Source of the DNA: Clostridium arbusti SL206
GTDB taxonomy: Bacteria > Bacillota > Clostridia > Clostridiales > Clostridiaceae
Length of the DNA: 51,716 nt
Direction: 5' to 3'
NCBI RefSeq assembly: GCF_000246895.1
Contig: NZ_BAEV01000013.1
Coordinates: 1 to 51,716, forward strand
Positions 8,657 to 17,570 of this stretch are shown piece after piece; within the stretch, counting starts at the first letter, position 1, and every line of letters begins with the position of its first letter. The notes below the pieces were generated by a model. That model was not told where the DNA came from. It was given only the letters and a program-made list of their open reading frames with translations, and ran no database searches. The position numbers and the translations under genes are program-made.

Positions 8657-9301
8657 GTGTTTAAGTTTATACCTATAAAGATTACTTCATCCAGTGGTTA
8701 TGATGTAATTAATGATTTTTACTGCAATGAAAATAAAGATAATTCATTAGTAGTATTATTTCCAGGAGTTAATTATAGCTGTGAAAAACCTTTACTGCAC
8801 TATGCAAGAAAGGCAGCAACTATTGAGGATTATGATGTACTATGCATTAGATATGGATTTAAGTTATCAAAAAAGGATATGGGTAAAGAAATAATTAAAA
8901 TTATAGCCAAGGAGGTTTTACAAGTAATTAAAAATTGTAGTAGTAAAAATTATGACAATATATATTTTACCAGTAAAAGTATTGGCGGTGAAATAGCAGG
9001 AAATATTGCAAATATAATAGGATACGATAATGTTAGATCCTTATATTTAACACCTACACCAACTACTATGGAGCATATAAGTAATAGTAAGTGTTCTGTT
9101 ATTGTAGGAACCAAAGATCCTATATTTACCCAAGAAAATGTACAGGTTATAAAAGATTATGATAATGTGGATTTGACATTGATAGATAATGCACAACATT
9201 CTTTAGAAGTAGACAATAATTTAGAGGAAAGCATAGAAAGCTTAGGTAAAGTAGCTAATATTTTTACAGAGTTTCTTAGTAAAAATAAAGCTAATGATTA
9301 A
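8657..9301 (+). CDS. Alpha/beta hydrolase-fold protein
   Basis: A 214-residue protein with alpha/beta hydrolase features: the strand and oxyanion region VVLFPGVNY, the nucleophile elbow TSKSIGGE (Ser with small residues around it), an Asp in VGTKDPIFT and a catalytic His in NAQHSLEV near the C-terminus. These fit a small dienelactone hydrolase/acylesterase-like enzyme; the substrate is unknown. The start is GTG at 8657, with GAAGGGGA about four bases upstream; no ATG is available nearby. The ribosome site begins within a few bases of the end of the structured repeat, so the leader of this mRNA is largely made of repeat DNA. Only 35 bases separate it from the dioxygenase-like gene, so the two are probably co-transcribed. 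Confidence 0.7.
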   Translation: MFKFIPIKITSSSGYDVINDFYCNENKDNSLVVLFPGVNYSCEKPLLHYARKAATIEDYDVLCIRYGFKLSKKDMGKEIIKIIAKEVLQVIKNCSSKNYDNIYFTSKSIGGEIAGNIANIIGYDNVRSLYLTPTPTTMEHISNSKCSVIVGTKDPIFTQENVQVIKDYDNVDLTLIDNAQHSLEVDNNLEESIESLGKVANIFTEFLSKNKAND

Positions 9302-9336
9302 CTACTAGAAACTTTTAAATAAGAGGAGAATGATAT

Positions 9337-10113
9337 ATGAAAGAAAAATTACCAGCTTTATTTATTGGACACGGAAGTCCTATGAATGCAGTATTAGATA
9401 ATTCTTATACAAGGATGCTAGGAAAGCTTGGAGAAAGCTTTGAAAGACCTGAAGCTATACTTGTAGTTTCAGCTCATTGGCAAACTAGAGGAACCTATAT
9501 TACGGGAGCAGATAAACCACGTCAAATTTATGACTTTTATGGATTTCCTGAAGAATTATATAACATAAAATATGAACCAAAGGGTTCTAAAAAATATTGT
9601 GAAATTATATTGCAGGAATTAAATGATGAAGATATAAAAAGTACTGATAGTTGGGGCCTTGATCATGCAGCCTGGGCTGTATTGTTGCATATGTACCCAA
9701 AGGCAGATATACCTGTAATTGAGATGAGTTTAAATGTACTAGGAGATGAAGAATATCATTATAACTTGGGGAAAAAGCTATATAAGCTTAGAGAAAAAGG
9801 AATACTTATTATAGGTAGTGGAAACATAGTGCATAATCTAATGGAAATGGAACAGGAAATAGATGCCAATCCCTACAATTGGGCAATGGAATTTGATGAA
9901 TATGTAAGAGTAGCTATAAATAATAATGAATATAAGAAGTTAATTGATTATAAGGAAATAAGGAAAGTCGCACAATTAGCATTACCAACAAATGAACACT
10001 ATTTACCACTTTTATATGTTGAAGCTATGCAAGGTGAAGATGATAGTGTGAATTTTATTCATGAGGGTATACAGAATGCCTCCATATCCATGAGATGTGT
10101 AAGAATAGGATAA
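9337..10113 (+). CDS. Class III extradiol ring-cleavage dioxygenase-like protein (DODA/YgiD family)
   Basis: A 258-residue protein of the LigB/DODA superfamily. Conserved metal-site and active-site histidines are seen in ALFIGHGSPMN (about His12), VVSAHWQTRG, LDHAAWAVLLHMYP and GSGNIVHNLMEME. The family includes plant and bacterial 4,5-DOPA dioxygenase and E. coli YgiD, with one zinc or iron atom. An oxygen-using activity would be odd in an anaerobe, so the real reaction may differ. RBS AAGAGGAGA precedes the ATG. Probably forms a two-gene unit with the alpha/beta hydrolase upstream. Family assignment is firm; substrate is unknown. Confidence 0.85.
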   Translation: MKEKLPALFIGHGSPMNAVLDNSYTRMLGKLGESFERPEAILVVSAHWQTRGTYITGADKPRQIYDFYGFPEELYNIKYEPKGSKKYCEIILQELNDEDIKSTDSWGLDHAAWAVLLHMYPKADIPVIEMSLNVLGDEEYHYNLGKKLYKLREKGILIIGSGNIVHNLMEMEQEIDANPYNWAMEFDEYVRVAINNNEYKKLIDYKEIRKVAQLALPTNEHYLPLLYVEAMQGEDDSVNFIHEGIQNASISMRCVRIG

Positions 10114-10272
10114 TTATATTGTTAGATAGAACGGGATTTTATCGCGTTTTTTCTTTGTTTTTTGTAAAATTGTGTCTAAAAACAAGCTGAAATTAAGTAT
10201 ATAAACATTATCTTACTATTTTATACATTTAATATAGAATATATTAGTGATATAATAGCTTATAGGTATTAA

Positions 10273-10301
10273 TTGACATATAGCTTTTATGAGATTATAA
10301 T
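10273..10301 (+). promoter_or_regulatory. Consensus promoter of the pot-like operon
   Basis: TTGACA at 10273-10278 and TATAAT at 10296-10301, separated by 17 bases: a perfect match to the housekeeping sigma-A consensus. Transcription should begin near 10308, leaving a leader of about 130 bases before potA. Confidence 0.85.
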
Positions 10302-10307
10302 AAATTT

Positions 10308-10440
10308 AATTCCTAGGACTTAGATATGAAAGCTAAGGAATATTTTATCCGATGATTAATTGTTGGATAATTAATTTAAACTTAGTGTGGCTCCAAACTT
10401 CCACTAAGTAAGAGTCATTAATAGTTGGGGGGAAGAAAAA
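10308..10440 (+). promoter_or_regulatory. Folded 5' leader of the pot-like operon
   Basis: Three successive hairpins can be drawn in the leader: ATTCCTAG with CTAAGGAAT (10309-10341), TTATCC with GGATAA (about 10345-10370), and ACTTAGTG with CACTAAGT (10380-10409) enclosing a loop with CTCCAAACTT. No T run follows the last hairpin; instead the ribosome site GGGGGG at 10429-10434 follows 20 bases later. I do not recognise a known riboswitch class. It could be a translation-level switch or simply a stable leader. Confidence 0.4.
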
Positions 10441-11511
10441 TTGTCTGATATTATATTAGATATAGATAGAATTGGTAAAAAATTTGATAATTTAAAAGTA
10501 GTGGATAATATATCCTTAAAGATAAAAAGAGGAGAATTTTTAACGCTTTTAGGACCAAGTGGATGCGGAAAAACTACTACACTAAGAATGATAGCTGGTT
10601 TTGAACATCCAAGTAATGGTAGTATTTTATTGGAAAATAAACATGTTGAAAATAAACAGCCTCATGAGAGAAATGTGAATACTGTATTTCAAAATTATGC
10701 ACTTTTCCCGCATATGACAGTATTTGATAATATTGCCTACAGTCTTAAAATTAAAAATATAAATAAAAAAGAAATTAGTAAAAGAGTAAATGATATGCTT
10801 AATTTAGTTCAGCTTAGTGGTTACGAGAAGAGAAAACCCAGTCAACTGAGCGGTGGGCAAAAGCAAAGAGTGGCTATAGCAAGAGCTTTAATAAATAGAC
10901 CAAAGGTACTACTTCTAGATGAACCTTTAGGGGCTTTAGATTTAAAATTGAGAAAGCAAATGCAAGTAGAATTAAAAAGGCTTCAAAAAAAGCTAGGTAT
11001 AACTTTTATTTATGTAACTCATGACCAAGAAGAAGCTCTTAATATGTCAGATAGAATTGCAGTAATGAACAAGGGAATTATTGAACAAATAGGTACTCCA
11101 GAAGATATATATGAACGACCTAAAACAAAATTTGTAGCGGGATTTATAGGAGAGTCAAATTTAATTAAAGTTTCTATTGAGAAAGTTGATAAAGATAAAT
11201 TTTCTATAGCAATTGGCAATAAAATTATGAATATTGATAGCATAAGTTTATCTACCAATGAAAAGGATGTTTATATATCAATACGACCAGAAAATATGAA
11301 ATATTCCATAGAAGAAAAGGCCTTTAGCCTTAAAGCTAATATTAAGGAACATGCGTATATGGGTTCTTTAATAAAAACAATTGCCACACTAGAAGATGGA
11401 CAAGAAATACTTATTTATAACTATGGTAAAAAATCAGGTATTCCTAAAATTGGACAAAAAGTATGGCTTTTTTGGAATCCAGAGGACATGGCAATTGTTA
11501 AAGAAGGATAG
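10441..11511 (+). CDS. potA: Spermidine/putrescine-type ABC importer, ATP-binding subunit
   Basis: A 356-residue ABC ATPase: Walker [10 protein letters not shown] (residues 38-46), Q-loop [11 protein letters not shown], signature [15 protein letters not shown], Walker [13 protein letters not shown], and H-loop [14 protein letters not shown] domain occupies about 290-356, as in PotA/MalK-type importers. It energises the PotB/PotC channel encoded downstream. The start is TTG at 10441 after GGGGGG; no ATG fits. First gene of potA-potB-potC-potD-amidohydrolase, all tightly spaced. Family and role in the importer are secure; polyamine as substrate is by homology and is questioned by the amidohydrolase at the operon end. 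Confidence 0.92.
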   Translation: MSDIILDIDRIGKKFDNLKVVDNISLKIKRGEFLTLLGPSGCGKTTTLRMIAGFEHPSNGSILLENKHVENKQPHERNVNTVFQNYALFPHMTVFDNIAYSLKIKNINKKEISKRVNDMLNLVQLSGYEKRKPSQLSGGQKQRVAIARALINRPKVLLLDEPLGALDLKLRKQMQVELKRLQKKLGITFIYVTHDQEEALNMSDRIAVMNKGIIEQIGTPEDIYERPKTKFVAGFIGESNLIKVSIEKVDKDKFSIAIGNKIMNIDSISLSTNEKDVYISIRPENMKYSIEEKAFSLKANIKEHAYMGSLIKTIATLEDGQEILIYNYGKKSGIPKIGQKVWLFWNPEDMAIVKEG

Positions 11512-11523
11512 GTGAACGGTTAT

Positions 11524-12384
11524 ATGAAGAAGAATGGAACATATGTATCAAAAGCAGTAACAACAGTTCCTATTGCACTATGGATGTTGATTTTTGTAGC
11601 AATACCACTTTTATATATAATATTTATAAGTTTTATGCAAAGAGGAGTAGATGGAGGAATTGTTTATACTCCAACTATTGAGAACTATGTAAGAATGAAA
11701 AATCCTATATATTTTAAAGTGTTTTTTGATTCGCTAGTAATTGCTTTTATCACTACGGCATTAACTTTAATATTAGGATACCCTTTTGCATATTTTGCTT
11801 CAAAGATACCAAGAAAGTTTAGTGTTTTAGTATTAATAATTATAATTGTACCATTTTGGACTAATTCGCTTATAAGAACCTATGGATGGATTATACTTTT
11901 AAGAACTGAAGGAATTATAAATCATTTTCTCATACTATCAGGTATAATTAAGGAACCATTAAAAATGCTGTACAGTTATGGAGCAGTGCTTGTGGGTATG
12001 GTATATACCATGTTCCCATTTATGGTACTTCCACTATATAATTCTATTGGAAAATTAGATAGAAGTTATATTGAGGGGGCCAAGGATCTTGGGGCTAGTA
12101 GATTAAAAGCTTTTTCAACTGTGACAATTCCACTTACTATGTCAGGAATAATGGCTGGATGTATACTTGTGTTTATACCATCAGTAGGATTGTTTTTTAT
12201 ACCAGATTTGATGGGTGGAAGTCAAATAATGTTGATTGGTAATTTAATAAGAAATCAGTTTTTACAATCAAGAGATTGGCCTTTTGGAGCAGCACTTTCA
12301 ATTGTAATGATTGTTATTTCACTTATATTAATAGGTTTATATATAAAAATAGTTGGGAAAAAGGTTGATATGGAGGTTTTTTGA
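11524..12384 (+). CDS. potB: Spermidine/putrescine-type ABC importer, permease PotB-like
   Basis: About 286 residues with six predicted membrane helices (for example ALWMLIFVAIPLLYIIFIS, SLVIAFITTALTLILGY, FSVLVLIIIIVPF). The cytoplasmic EAA loop that docks on the ATPase is EGAKDLGASRLKAF. ATG at 11524 is chosen because GGTGAAC lies seven bases upstream; GTG at 11512, directly after the potA stop, is an alternative adding four residues. Ends in TGA that overlaps the potC start, indicating translational coupling. Confidence 0.9.
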   Translation: MKKNGTYVSKAVTTVPIALWMLIFVAIPLLYIIFISFMQRGVDGGIVYTPTIENYVRMKNPIYFKVFFDSLVIAFITTALTLILGYPFAYFASKIPRKFSVLVLIIIIVPFWTNSLIRTYGWIILLRTEGIINHFLILSGIIKEPLKMLYSYGAVLVGMVYTMFPFMVLPLYNSIGKLDRSYIEGAKDLGASRLKAFSTVTIPLTMSGIMAGCILVFIPSVGLFFIPDLMGGSQIMLIGNLIRNQFLQSRDWPFGAALSIVMIVISLILIGLYIKIVGKKVDMEVF

Positions 12385-13166
12385 TGGGAACAAAAGCGTT
12401 AAAAAGATTATCACGTTTATATATATTATTTATATTTGCATTTTTGTATATTCCTATAATAGTTATAATAGTATATTCATTTAATGCATCAAAAAGCAAT
12501 GCTGTATGGACAGGGTTTACTTTTGATTGGTACAAAAGATTAATTAATGATGATGATGTACTAATTGCTATAAAAAATAGTTTGACAATAGCATTTTTTA
12601 GTACAATACTTTCAGCGATTATTGGAACAATTGGGGCCATTGGATTACATAAATATAAGTTTAAGGGCAAAGGTGTAGTAAACTTATTATTATATATACC
12701 CATAGTTATACCAGAAATAATAATGGGTATTTCTTTATTAGTATATTTTTCTATGCTTCAAATGACTTTTGGAATATTTACATTGGTACTTGCACATACA
12801 ACTTTTTGTATGCCATTCGTTTTAATCAATGTTAGAGCAAGGCTGTCAGGATTTGATTCTTCAATTGAAGAGGCAGCTATGGATTTAGGAGCTAGTGATT
12901 TTACAGTTTTTAGAACAGTAACTTTGCCCATAATTTTTCCAGCAGTAATATCAGGAGCTATGTTAGCTTTTGCATTGTCTTTAGACGATGTAATTATAAA
13001 CTTTTTCGTTGGAGGACCAGAAAGCACTACTCTACCTATAAAGATATTTTCAATGCTGAGATTTGGACTTTCTGGAGAAATAAATGCAATATGTACTGTA
13101 ATGTTAGGTATAACTTTTTTAGTTTTAATTGTTTCTCAAACCGTAAAACTAAAAGTTCAAAAATAA
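12384..13166 (+). CDS. potC: Spermidine/putrescine-type ABC importer, permease PotC-like
   Basis: About 260 residues, six membrane helices (LYILFIFAFLYIPIIVIIVYSF, NSLTIAFFSTILSAIIGTIG, VNLLLYIPIVIPEIIMGISLL and others). EAA loop EEAAMDLGASDFTVF. The ATG at 12384 overlaps the potB TGA by one base (TGATG), with GGAGG seven bases upstream; a TTG three bases earlier is a weaker choice. Together with PotB it forms the membrane channel. All normal for the BPD_transp_1 family. Confidence 0.92.
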   Translation: MGTKALKRLSRLYILFIFAFLYIPIIVIIVYSFNASKSNAVWTGFTFDWYKRLINDDDVLIAIKNSLTIAFFSTILSAIIGTIGAIGLHKYKFKGKGVVNLLLYIPIVIPEIIMGISLLVYFSMLQMTFGIFTLVLAHTTFCMPFVLINVRARLSGFDSSIEEAAMDLGASDFTVFRTVTLPIIFPAVISGAMLAFALSLDDVIINFFVGGPESTTLPIKIFSMLRFGLSGEINAICTVMLGITFLVLIVSQTVKLKVQK

Positions 13167-13185
13167 AACTTTAGGAGTGATTTTC

Positions 13186-14268
13186 ATGTCAAAGAAATTA
13201 TTAAAAACTCTTAGTATTTTACTAATATTTTTAGTAGCTATGTTGTCTTTTGCAGGCTGCTCAAATAAGACATCTTCTACCTCTAAGAATAGTGGTGAAA
13301 AAGTAGTAAATCTTTTTACCTGGGCCAATTATGTACCAGATGATGTAATTAATCAATTTGAAAAGCAGACTGGAATTAAGGTTAATTACAGCAACTTTTC
13401 TACTAATGAAGAAATGTTAGCAAAACTTCAAGCTGTAAAGGGATCTCAGTATGATGTAATAATTTGTGCTGATTATATGGTACAGGTTATGGGTAAACAG
13501 AAAGAAGTGTTAATACAGCCCATAAATAAATCTAATATTCCTAATTATAAAAATGTAGACTCTACTTATTTAAATCAATATTATGATAAAGACAATAAGT
13601 ATTCTATACCATATAGTCTTGGTAGCCAGATGATTGTATATAATCCTGATAAAGTAAAAAAGGATATTAAAGGAATTAAGGATTTATGGGATCCATCTCT
13701 AAAAGGTTCAGAAGTACTTTTAGATGATCCTAGATCTGTAATAGGTATGGCATTAACTAAGCTAGGTTATAGTATAAATGAAACTGATCCTACAAAGCTT
13801 GATCAGGCAAAGGCAGAACTTAAAAATTTAAAACCAAATGTTAAGGTATTTGATGCAGATACTCCTCATAATAGTTTGATAAGTGGGGATACATCCATAG
13901 GAGTTATGTGGGGATCACAAGCATCTGCTGCATTAAAGGGAAATCCAAAGCTTAAAATTGTTTACCCTGAAGAGGGAATGCAGTTTGAAGAGGATAATTT
14001 TGTAGTACCTGTAAAGGCTCCACACAAAGAAAATGCAGAAAAATTTATAAACTTTTTACTTGACGGTAAAGTAAATAATGATATAACTAATAATATAGAG
14101 TATATAAGTACAAATACAGCAGCTAAAAAATATATGTCAAAGGAATATTTAAATAACAAAGCTGTTTATGTTCCACAGGATGAATTTAAAAAGGCTAAGA
14201 ATCTTCAGGATGTAGGTAATGTTACAAAGCAATATGATTCAATTTGGTCTGAATTTAAACAGCAATAA
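13186..14268 (+). CDS. potD: Spermidine/putrescine-type substrate-binding lipoprotein PotD-like
   Basis: About 360 residues. The N-terminus is a lipoprotein signal: positively charged start, hydrophobic core LLKTLSILLIFLVAMLSF, then AGC with Cys25 as the lipidated residue. The mature part has the SBP_bac family features of polyamine binders: VVNLFTWANYVPDDVINQFE, YDVIICADYMV, YSIPYSLGSQMIVYN, DDPRSVIGMAL, and VMWGSQASAAL. It would sit on the outer face of the membrane and deliver substrate to PotBC. ATG at 13186 is preferred (AGGAG upstream); the in-frame GTG at 13177 lies inside the ribosome site. Ligand could be spermidine, putrescine or another small amine/amino compound. Confidence 0.9.
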   Translation: MSKKLLKTLSILLIFLVAMLSFAGCSNKTSSTSKNSGEKVVNLFTWANYVPDDVINQFEKQTGIKVNYSNFSTNEEMLAKLQAVKGSQYDVIICADYMVQVMGKQKEVLIQPINKSNIPNYKNVDSTYLNQYYDKDNKYSIPYSLGSQMIVYNPDKVKKDIKGIKDLWDPSLKGSEVLLDDPRSVIGMALTKLGYSINETDPTKLDQAKAELKNLKPNVKVFDADTPHNSLISGDTSIGVMWGSQASAALKGNPKLKIVYPEEGMQFEEDNFVVPVKAPHKENAEKFINFLLDGKVNNDITNNIEYISTNTAAKKYMSKEYLNNKAVYVPQDEFKKAKNLQDVGNVTKQYDSIWSEFKQQ

Positions 14269-14286
14269 TTTATAGGAAGTGAGGAT

Positions 14287-15675
14287 ATGAATATTTATGA
14301 CTTGGTAATAAAAAATGGAAATATTGTAGATGTAGAACAAGAATCCATTGAAAAAGGTAATATTGCAATTATTGGTAATAAAATAGCTAAAATCACCAAT
14401 GAAAATATATGCGGAAATATAGATATAGATGCTACAGGACTTATTGTAAGTCCAGGTTTCATAGATATTCATGGCCATATTGACGGATCCGTTCCATGTG
14501 GAAAGCTTGCAGTACTACAAGGCGTTACGACCACTGTAGGTGGGAATTGTGGTGGAGGTCCATTGGATATAAAGAAATTCTTTGATGAACAGGATTCAAG
14601 AGGATTTATTATTAATCAAGCTCAATTAATAGGTCATTCTTTTACATTAAGAGAGACTGTAGGAATTACTGACCCTTATGTTGCAGCAACAAAAGAGCAG
14701 ATTAAAGAAATGGCTGATTTACTTAGAAAATCTTTTCAGTCAGGAGCTATAGGACTATCCTTTGGAATTGAATATGCACCTGGTTCTTCAAAAGATGAGA
14801 TAATGACCTTAAGTAGTATTGCTGAAAAATATGGAAAAGTTATAGCTATTCATACTAATGTGAATCTGCCAAATGACCTGACCTCTTTAGAAGATGCCAT
14901 AGAAATATCAGAAAAAACTGGTGCCCATGTTTTAGTATCTCATTTTGTCTATCAGTATGGAACGGGTATTATGACTGAAGCCTTAGATATGCTAGATAAA
15001 GCAAGAGCTAGAGGAGTAAAGGTTTCGGCAGATAGTGGAATGTACAGTGCATTTTCTACATTTATTGGATCTACAATTTATGATGAAGAATATATGAAAA
15101 GATTTGGCTGGAAATTCGAAGACTTGTTAGTGGCTACAGGTAAATATAAAGGTAAAAGATTGACCAGGGAAACTTATGATGAGCTTAGAAAATATCATAA
15201 AGATGATAATGTTATTTGCTTTACTGGAATAAAAGAAGAAATATATGAAGCTTTATCTAAGGAATATATTGTACTTTCATCTGATATTGGCCCTAGTCCA
15301 ACAGGTCTAACTAGTGAAGGTCATCCCCAAAATGCAGGAACTTTTCCAAGGTTTTTTAGAAAAATGGTTAGAGAGGGGAAAAATCTTTCTTTAATTAAAG
15401 CCGTGGAAAAGTGCACATTATTTCCTGCCAATATGTTAGGACTAAGCAATAAAGGAAGAATGAAAGTTGGAGCAGATGCTGATATAGTGATTTTTGATAT
15501 TGATACTATAGGGGATAAAGCACAGTTTCCAGATGTAGGTGAGCCTGATGCCAAACCAGAAGGAATACCCTATGTAATTGTAAATGGAAAAATAGTAGTG
15601 AATAATGGTGATATAATTTTAGATTCTATGTCAGGAAAATGTATACGAGATTTGCCGGCTTGTACTATATGGTAA
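14287..15675 (+). CDS. Amidohydrolase, N-acyl-D-amino-acid deacylase-like
   Basis: A 462-residue protein of the amidohydrolase superfamily. The N-terminal beta-sandwich (DLVIKNGNIVDVE…IAIIGNKIAKI) is followed by the metal motif GFIDIHGHID (His62 and His64), then IAIHTNVN, VLVSHFVYQYG and an Asp in SSDIGPSP; the C-terminal sandwich contains GRMKVGADADIVIFD and PYVIVNGKIVV. The pattern best fits the D-aminoacylase/D-glutamate deacylase/dihydroorotase-like branch. It begins 18 bases after the PotD stop with RBS GTGAGG and is the last gene before a terminator, so it belongs to the transporter operon. The likely logic is that the importer brings in its substrate, but which amide is cut is unknown. 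Confidence 0.82.
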   Translation: MNIYDLVIKNGNIVDVEQESIEKGNIAIIGNKIAKITNENICGNIDIDATGLIVSPGFIDIHGHIDGSVPCGKLAVLQGVTTTVGGNCGGGPLDIKKFFDEQDSRGFIINQAQLIGHSFTLRETVGITDPYVAATKEQIKEMADLLRKSFQSGAIGLSFGIEYAPGSSKDEIMTLSSIAEKYGKVIAIHTNVNLPNDLTSLEDAIEISEKTGAHVLVSHFVYQYGTGIMTEALDMLDKARARGVKVSADSGMYSAFSTFIGSTIYDEEYMKRFGWKFEDLLVATGKYKGKRLTRETYDELRKYHKDDNVICFTGIKEEIYEALSKEYIVLSSDIGPSPTGLTSEGHPQNAGTFPRFFRKMVREGKNLSLIKAVEKCTLFPANMLGLSNKGRMKVGADADIVIFDIDTIGDKAQFPDVGEPDAKPEGIPYVIVNGKIVVNNGDIILDSMSGKCIRDLPACTIW

Positions 15676-15710
15676 ATTAAAATTATTTTAAAATTTTATA
15701 ATTATACATT

Positions 15711-15748
15711 AAAAAGAAATGATCTGTAAAATATAGATCATTTCTTTT
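15711..15748 (+). terminator. Terminator of the pot-like operon
   Basis: AAAGAAATGATCT and its complement AGATCATTTCTTT surround a nine-base loop, ending in TTTT, about 40 bases after the amidohydrolase stop. Confidence 0.85.
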
Positions 15749-15972
15749 ATTATGTTAAAAGTTGTTGTATTATTTTTGCATATATGTTAGGATAAAAGTG
15801 GATAATATATATTGTTAATAGATAATAATTATCACTAAAGGGTATATATTTTGAACTAAGTAATTATGAAAATAATAAATTCTATTTTAATTTTTAAAAG
15901 AATAAAAATATATAAATTACATATTCTAAATTAAGTAATATGTAATAGAAATTAGTGGAAGGTGGGATTAAT

Positions 15973-16125
15973 ATGACATTACTTAGATGGATAGGTGGAA
16001 TAGTTGTAGTATTTTGGATTTTGGGCCTTTTACTTAGAATTGGTGGAGTATTAATTAACTGGCTTCTCATTATAGCTGCAATTGTATTCATAGTAGATTT
16101 AGTTACTGGAAGAAAACATAGATGA
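15973..16125 (+). CDS. Small membrane protein, lmo0937 family-like
   Basis: A 50-residue frame starting MTLLRWIGGIVVVFWILGLL and ending VDLVTGRKHR. Two hydrophobic segments (about 6-24 and 25-43) are separated by a short Arg-Ile-Gly-Gly turn, with a basic tail, the layout of lmo0937-type proteins that are widespread in Firmicutes. AGGTGGGA stands seven bases before the ATG and a terminator follows immediately, so it is a real stand-alone gene. It is too short for routine ORF cut-offs. Function is unknown; homologues are often linked with envelope stress, which I cannot test here. Confidence 0.8.
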   Translation: MTLLRWIGGIVVVFWILGLLLRIGGVLINWLLIIAAIVFIVDLVTGRKHR

Positions 16126-16131
16126 TTTTAG

Positions 16132-16160
16132 AAAATGTCACTTTTTAAGTGACATTTTTT
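16132..16160 (+). terminator. Terminator after the lmo0937-like gene
   Basis: AAATGTCACTT, a short T loop, AAGTGACATTTTTT; directly follows the stop codon by six bases. Confidence 0.85.
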
Positions 16161-16246
16161 ATATAAAAAATTTTCTAATATTAGACCATAACAGTATTTT
16201 GTGATATTCTAATAATAGTATTATAAAGTCAAATGGAGGGATTGTT

Positions 16247-17230
16247 TTGGATTTTAAACAAATAAATGAATTAAAAGCTGGTATTAGAATAGATAGCTTT
16301 TATGTTATAAAATCTGCTTCCAGCAGAATGTCATCAAATAATAAGAAATTCCTTGATTTAAATGTGGGAGATAAAACTGGAGAGATAAGTGCTAAACTTT
16401 GGGATGCCTCTAGTGAAGATGAAGAATTATATAAAGAAAATAAACTTGTAAAAGTGCGTGCATCAGTAGTAGAATGGCAAAATAATCTTCAACTTAAAAT
16501 AGATAAGATAAGATTAGCAATAGATGAAGATGGGGTAGATGTTAAAGATTTTGTACCATCGGCACCCTATGAAGCAGAAGACATGTATATAACTATGTTA
16601 GATTATATAGGAAAAATAAAAAATAAAGATATAAAAGATATAGTAAATTATATTATAGATAAAGCTGGAGATAAGATAATGAATTTCCCAGCTGCAAAGA
16701 AAAATCATCATTCTATAAGATCTGGACTACTCTATCATGTAACTACTATGCTTAAAGCCGGAGATGCTCTTAGCAAGGTATATACCTTTATTAATACTGA
16801 TTTACTCTATGCGGGGGTAATTCTTCATGATATGGCTAAACTAGAAGAAATGGATGCTTCAGAACTTGGAATAGTTTCAGAGTATACTATAGAGGGTCAA
16901 CTTTTAGGGCATATAGTTATGGGAACTGAAAAAATAAAAGAAGCTGCAGATAAGGTTGGAGCAGATAAAGAGATTTCAATGATGCTGCAACATATGATAT
17001 TATCTCATCATTATGAACCAGAATATGGCAGTCCTAAGAAGCCAATGTTTCCTGAAGCTGAAATGCTTCACTACCTAGATGATATGGATGCTACTATGTT
17101 TGATATGAAAAAGGCTGTGGATTCTACTAATCCTGGTGAGGTATCTGACCCTGTATGGTCATTAGAGAAACGAAGAATATATAATTCAAAATTTTATAAA
17201 GAATCTAGAAGTGAGCAGGATAATATATAA
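16247..17230 (+). CDS. yhaM: 3'-5' exoribonuclease YhaM family
   Basis: A 327-residue protein with an N-terminal OB-fold nucleic-acid-binding domain (about 1-95: FYVIKSASSRMS…FLDLNVGDKTGEISAKLWD) and a C-terminal HD domain with KNHHSIRSGLLYHVTTM, GVILHDMAKLEEM and MILSHHYEPEYGS supplying the metal-binding His/Asp set. YhaM degrades RNA and single-stranded DNA from the 3' end with Mn2+. The start is TTG at 16247 with GGAGGG six bases upstream; no ATG is available in the right place. Length is slightly above the usual 310-315 residues. Terminator at 17272-17300. Confidence 0.92.
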   Translation: MDFKQINELKAGIRIDSFYVIKSASSRMSSNNKKFLDLNVGDKTGEISAKLWDASSEDEELYKENKLVKVRASVVEWQNNLQLKIDKIRLAIDEDGVDVKDFVPSAPYEAEDMYITMLDYIGKIKNKDIKDIVNYIIDKAGDKIMNFPAAKKNHHSIRSGLLYHVTTMLKAGDALSKVYTFINTDLLYAGVILHDMAKLEEMDASELGIVSEYTIEGQLLGHIVMGTEKIKEAADKVGADKEISMMLQHMILSHHYEPEYGSPKKPMFPEAEMLHYLDDMDATMFDMKKAVDSTNPGEVSDPVWSLEKRRIYNSKFYKESRSEQDNI

Positions 17231-17271
17231 ATATAAATCATTAGAAATATATGGATCCAGTACCTACATAT

Positions 17272-17300
17272 ACTGACTGAAATTTGCAGTCAGTTTTTTT
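17272..17300 (+). terminator. Terminator after yhaM
   Basis: ACTGACTG, seven-base loop, CAGTCAGT followed by a T tract. It ends just before MITE copy A. Confidence 0.85.
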
Positions 17301-17307
17301 ACTATTA

Positions 17308-17464
17308 GGCATATTTAAATAAATAACTAGTCAGTATGCTAGCCTATTTTGAATCCTACTGCGTCAGCAGAACCCTCAGATAGCCCACTATCCTGGTCAC
17401 CTGCTTCCTTGCTCAATTCAAAATACTCGTCGCATCTTTGACTTACTATTTATTTTCACATGCC
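17308..17464 (+). mobile_element. 157-bp MITE-like element, copy A
   Basis: Ends are GGCATATTTAAATAAATA and, on the other strand, GGCATGTGAAAATAAATA. The element is flanked by TTA on both sides (17305-17307 and 17465-17467), as expected for a 3-bp target duplication. It carries no coding frame. It lies between yhaM and the signal peptidase gene. The rest of this 340-base gap (17465-17570) is AT-rich leader for lepB. Confidence 0.75.
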
Positions 17465-17570
17465 TTAATTATACAAAATGGCAAAAATAATATAAAATGT
17501 ATTTATACCAATATCAATGAATCTTTATATACTATAATAATTTATTAAAAGAATAATTTGGAGGAGAAAA

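Noticed and set aside
10441-14268. Firm assignment of the importer to polyamines
   Set aside because: PotABCD similarity is clear, but the operon includes an amidohydrolase and ligand residues cannot be checked here, so the substrate is left open.
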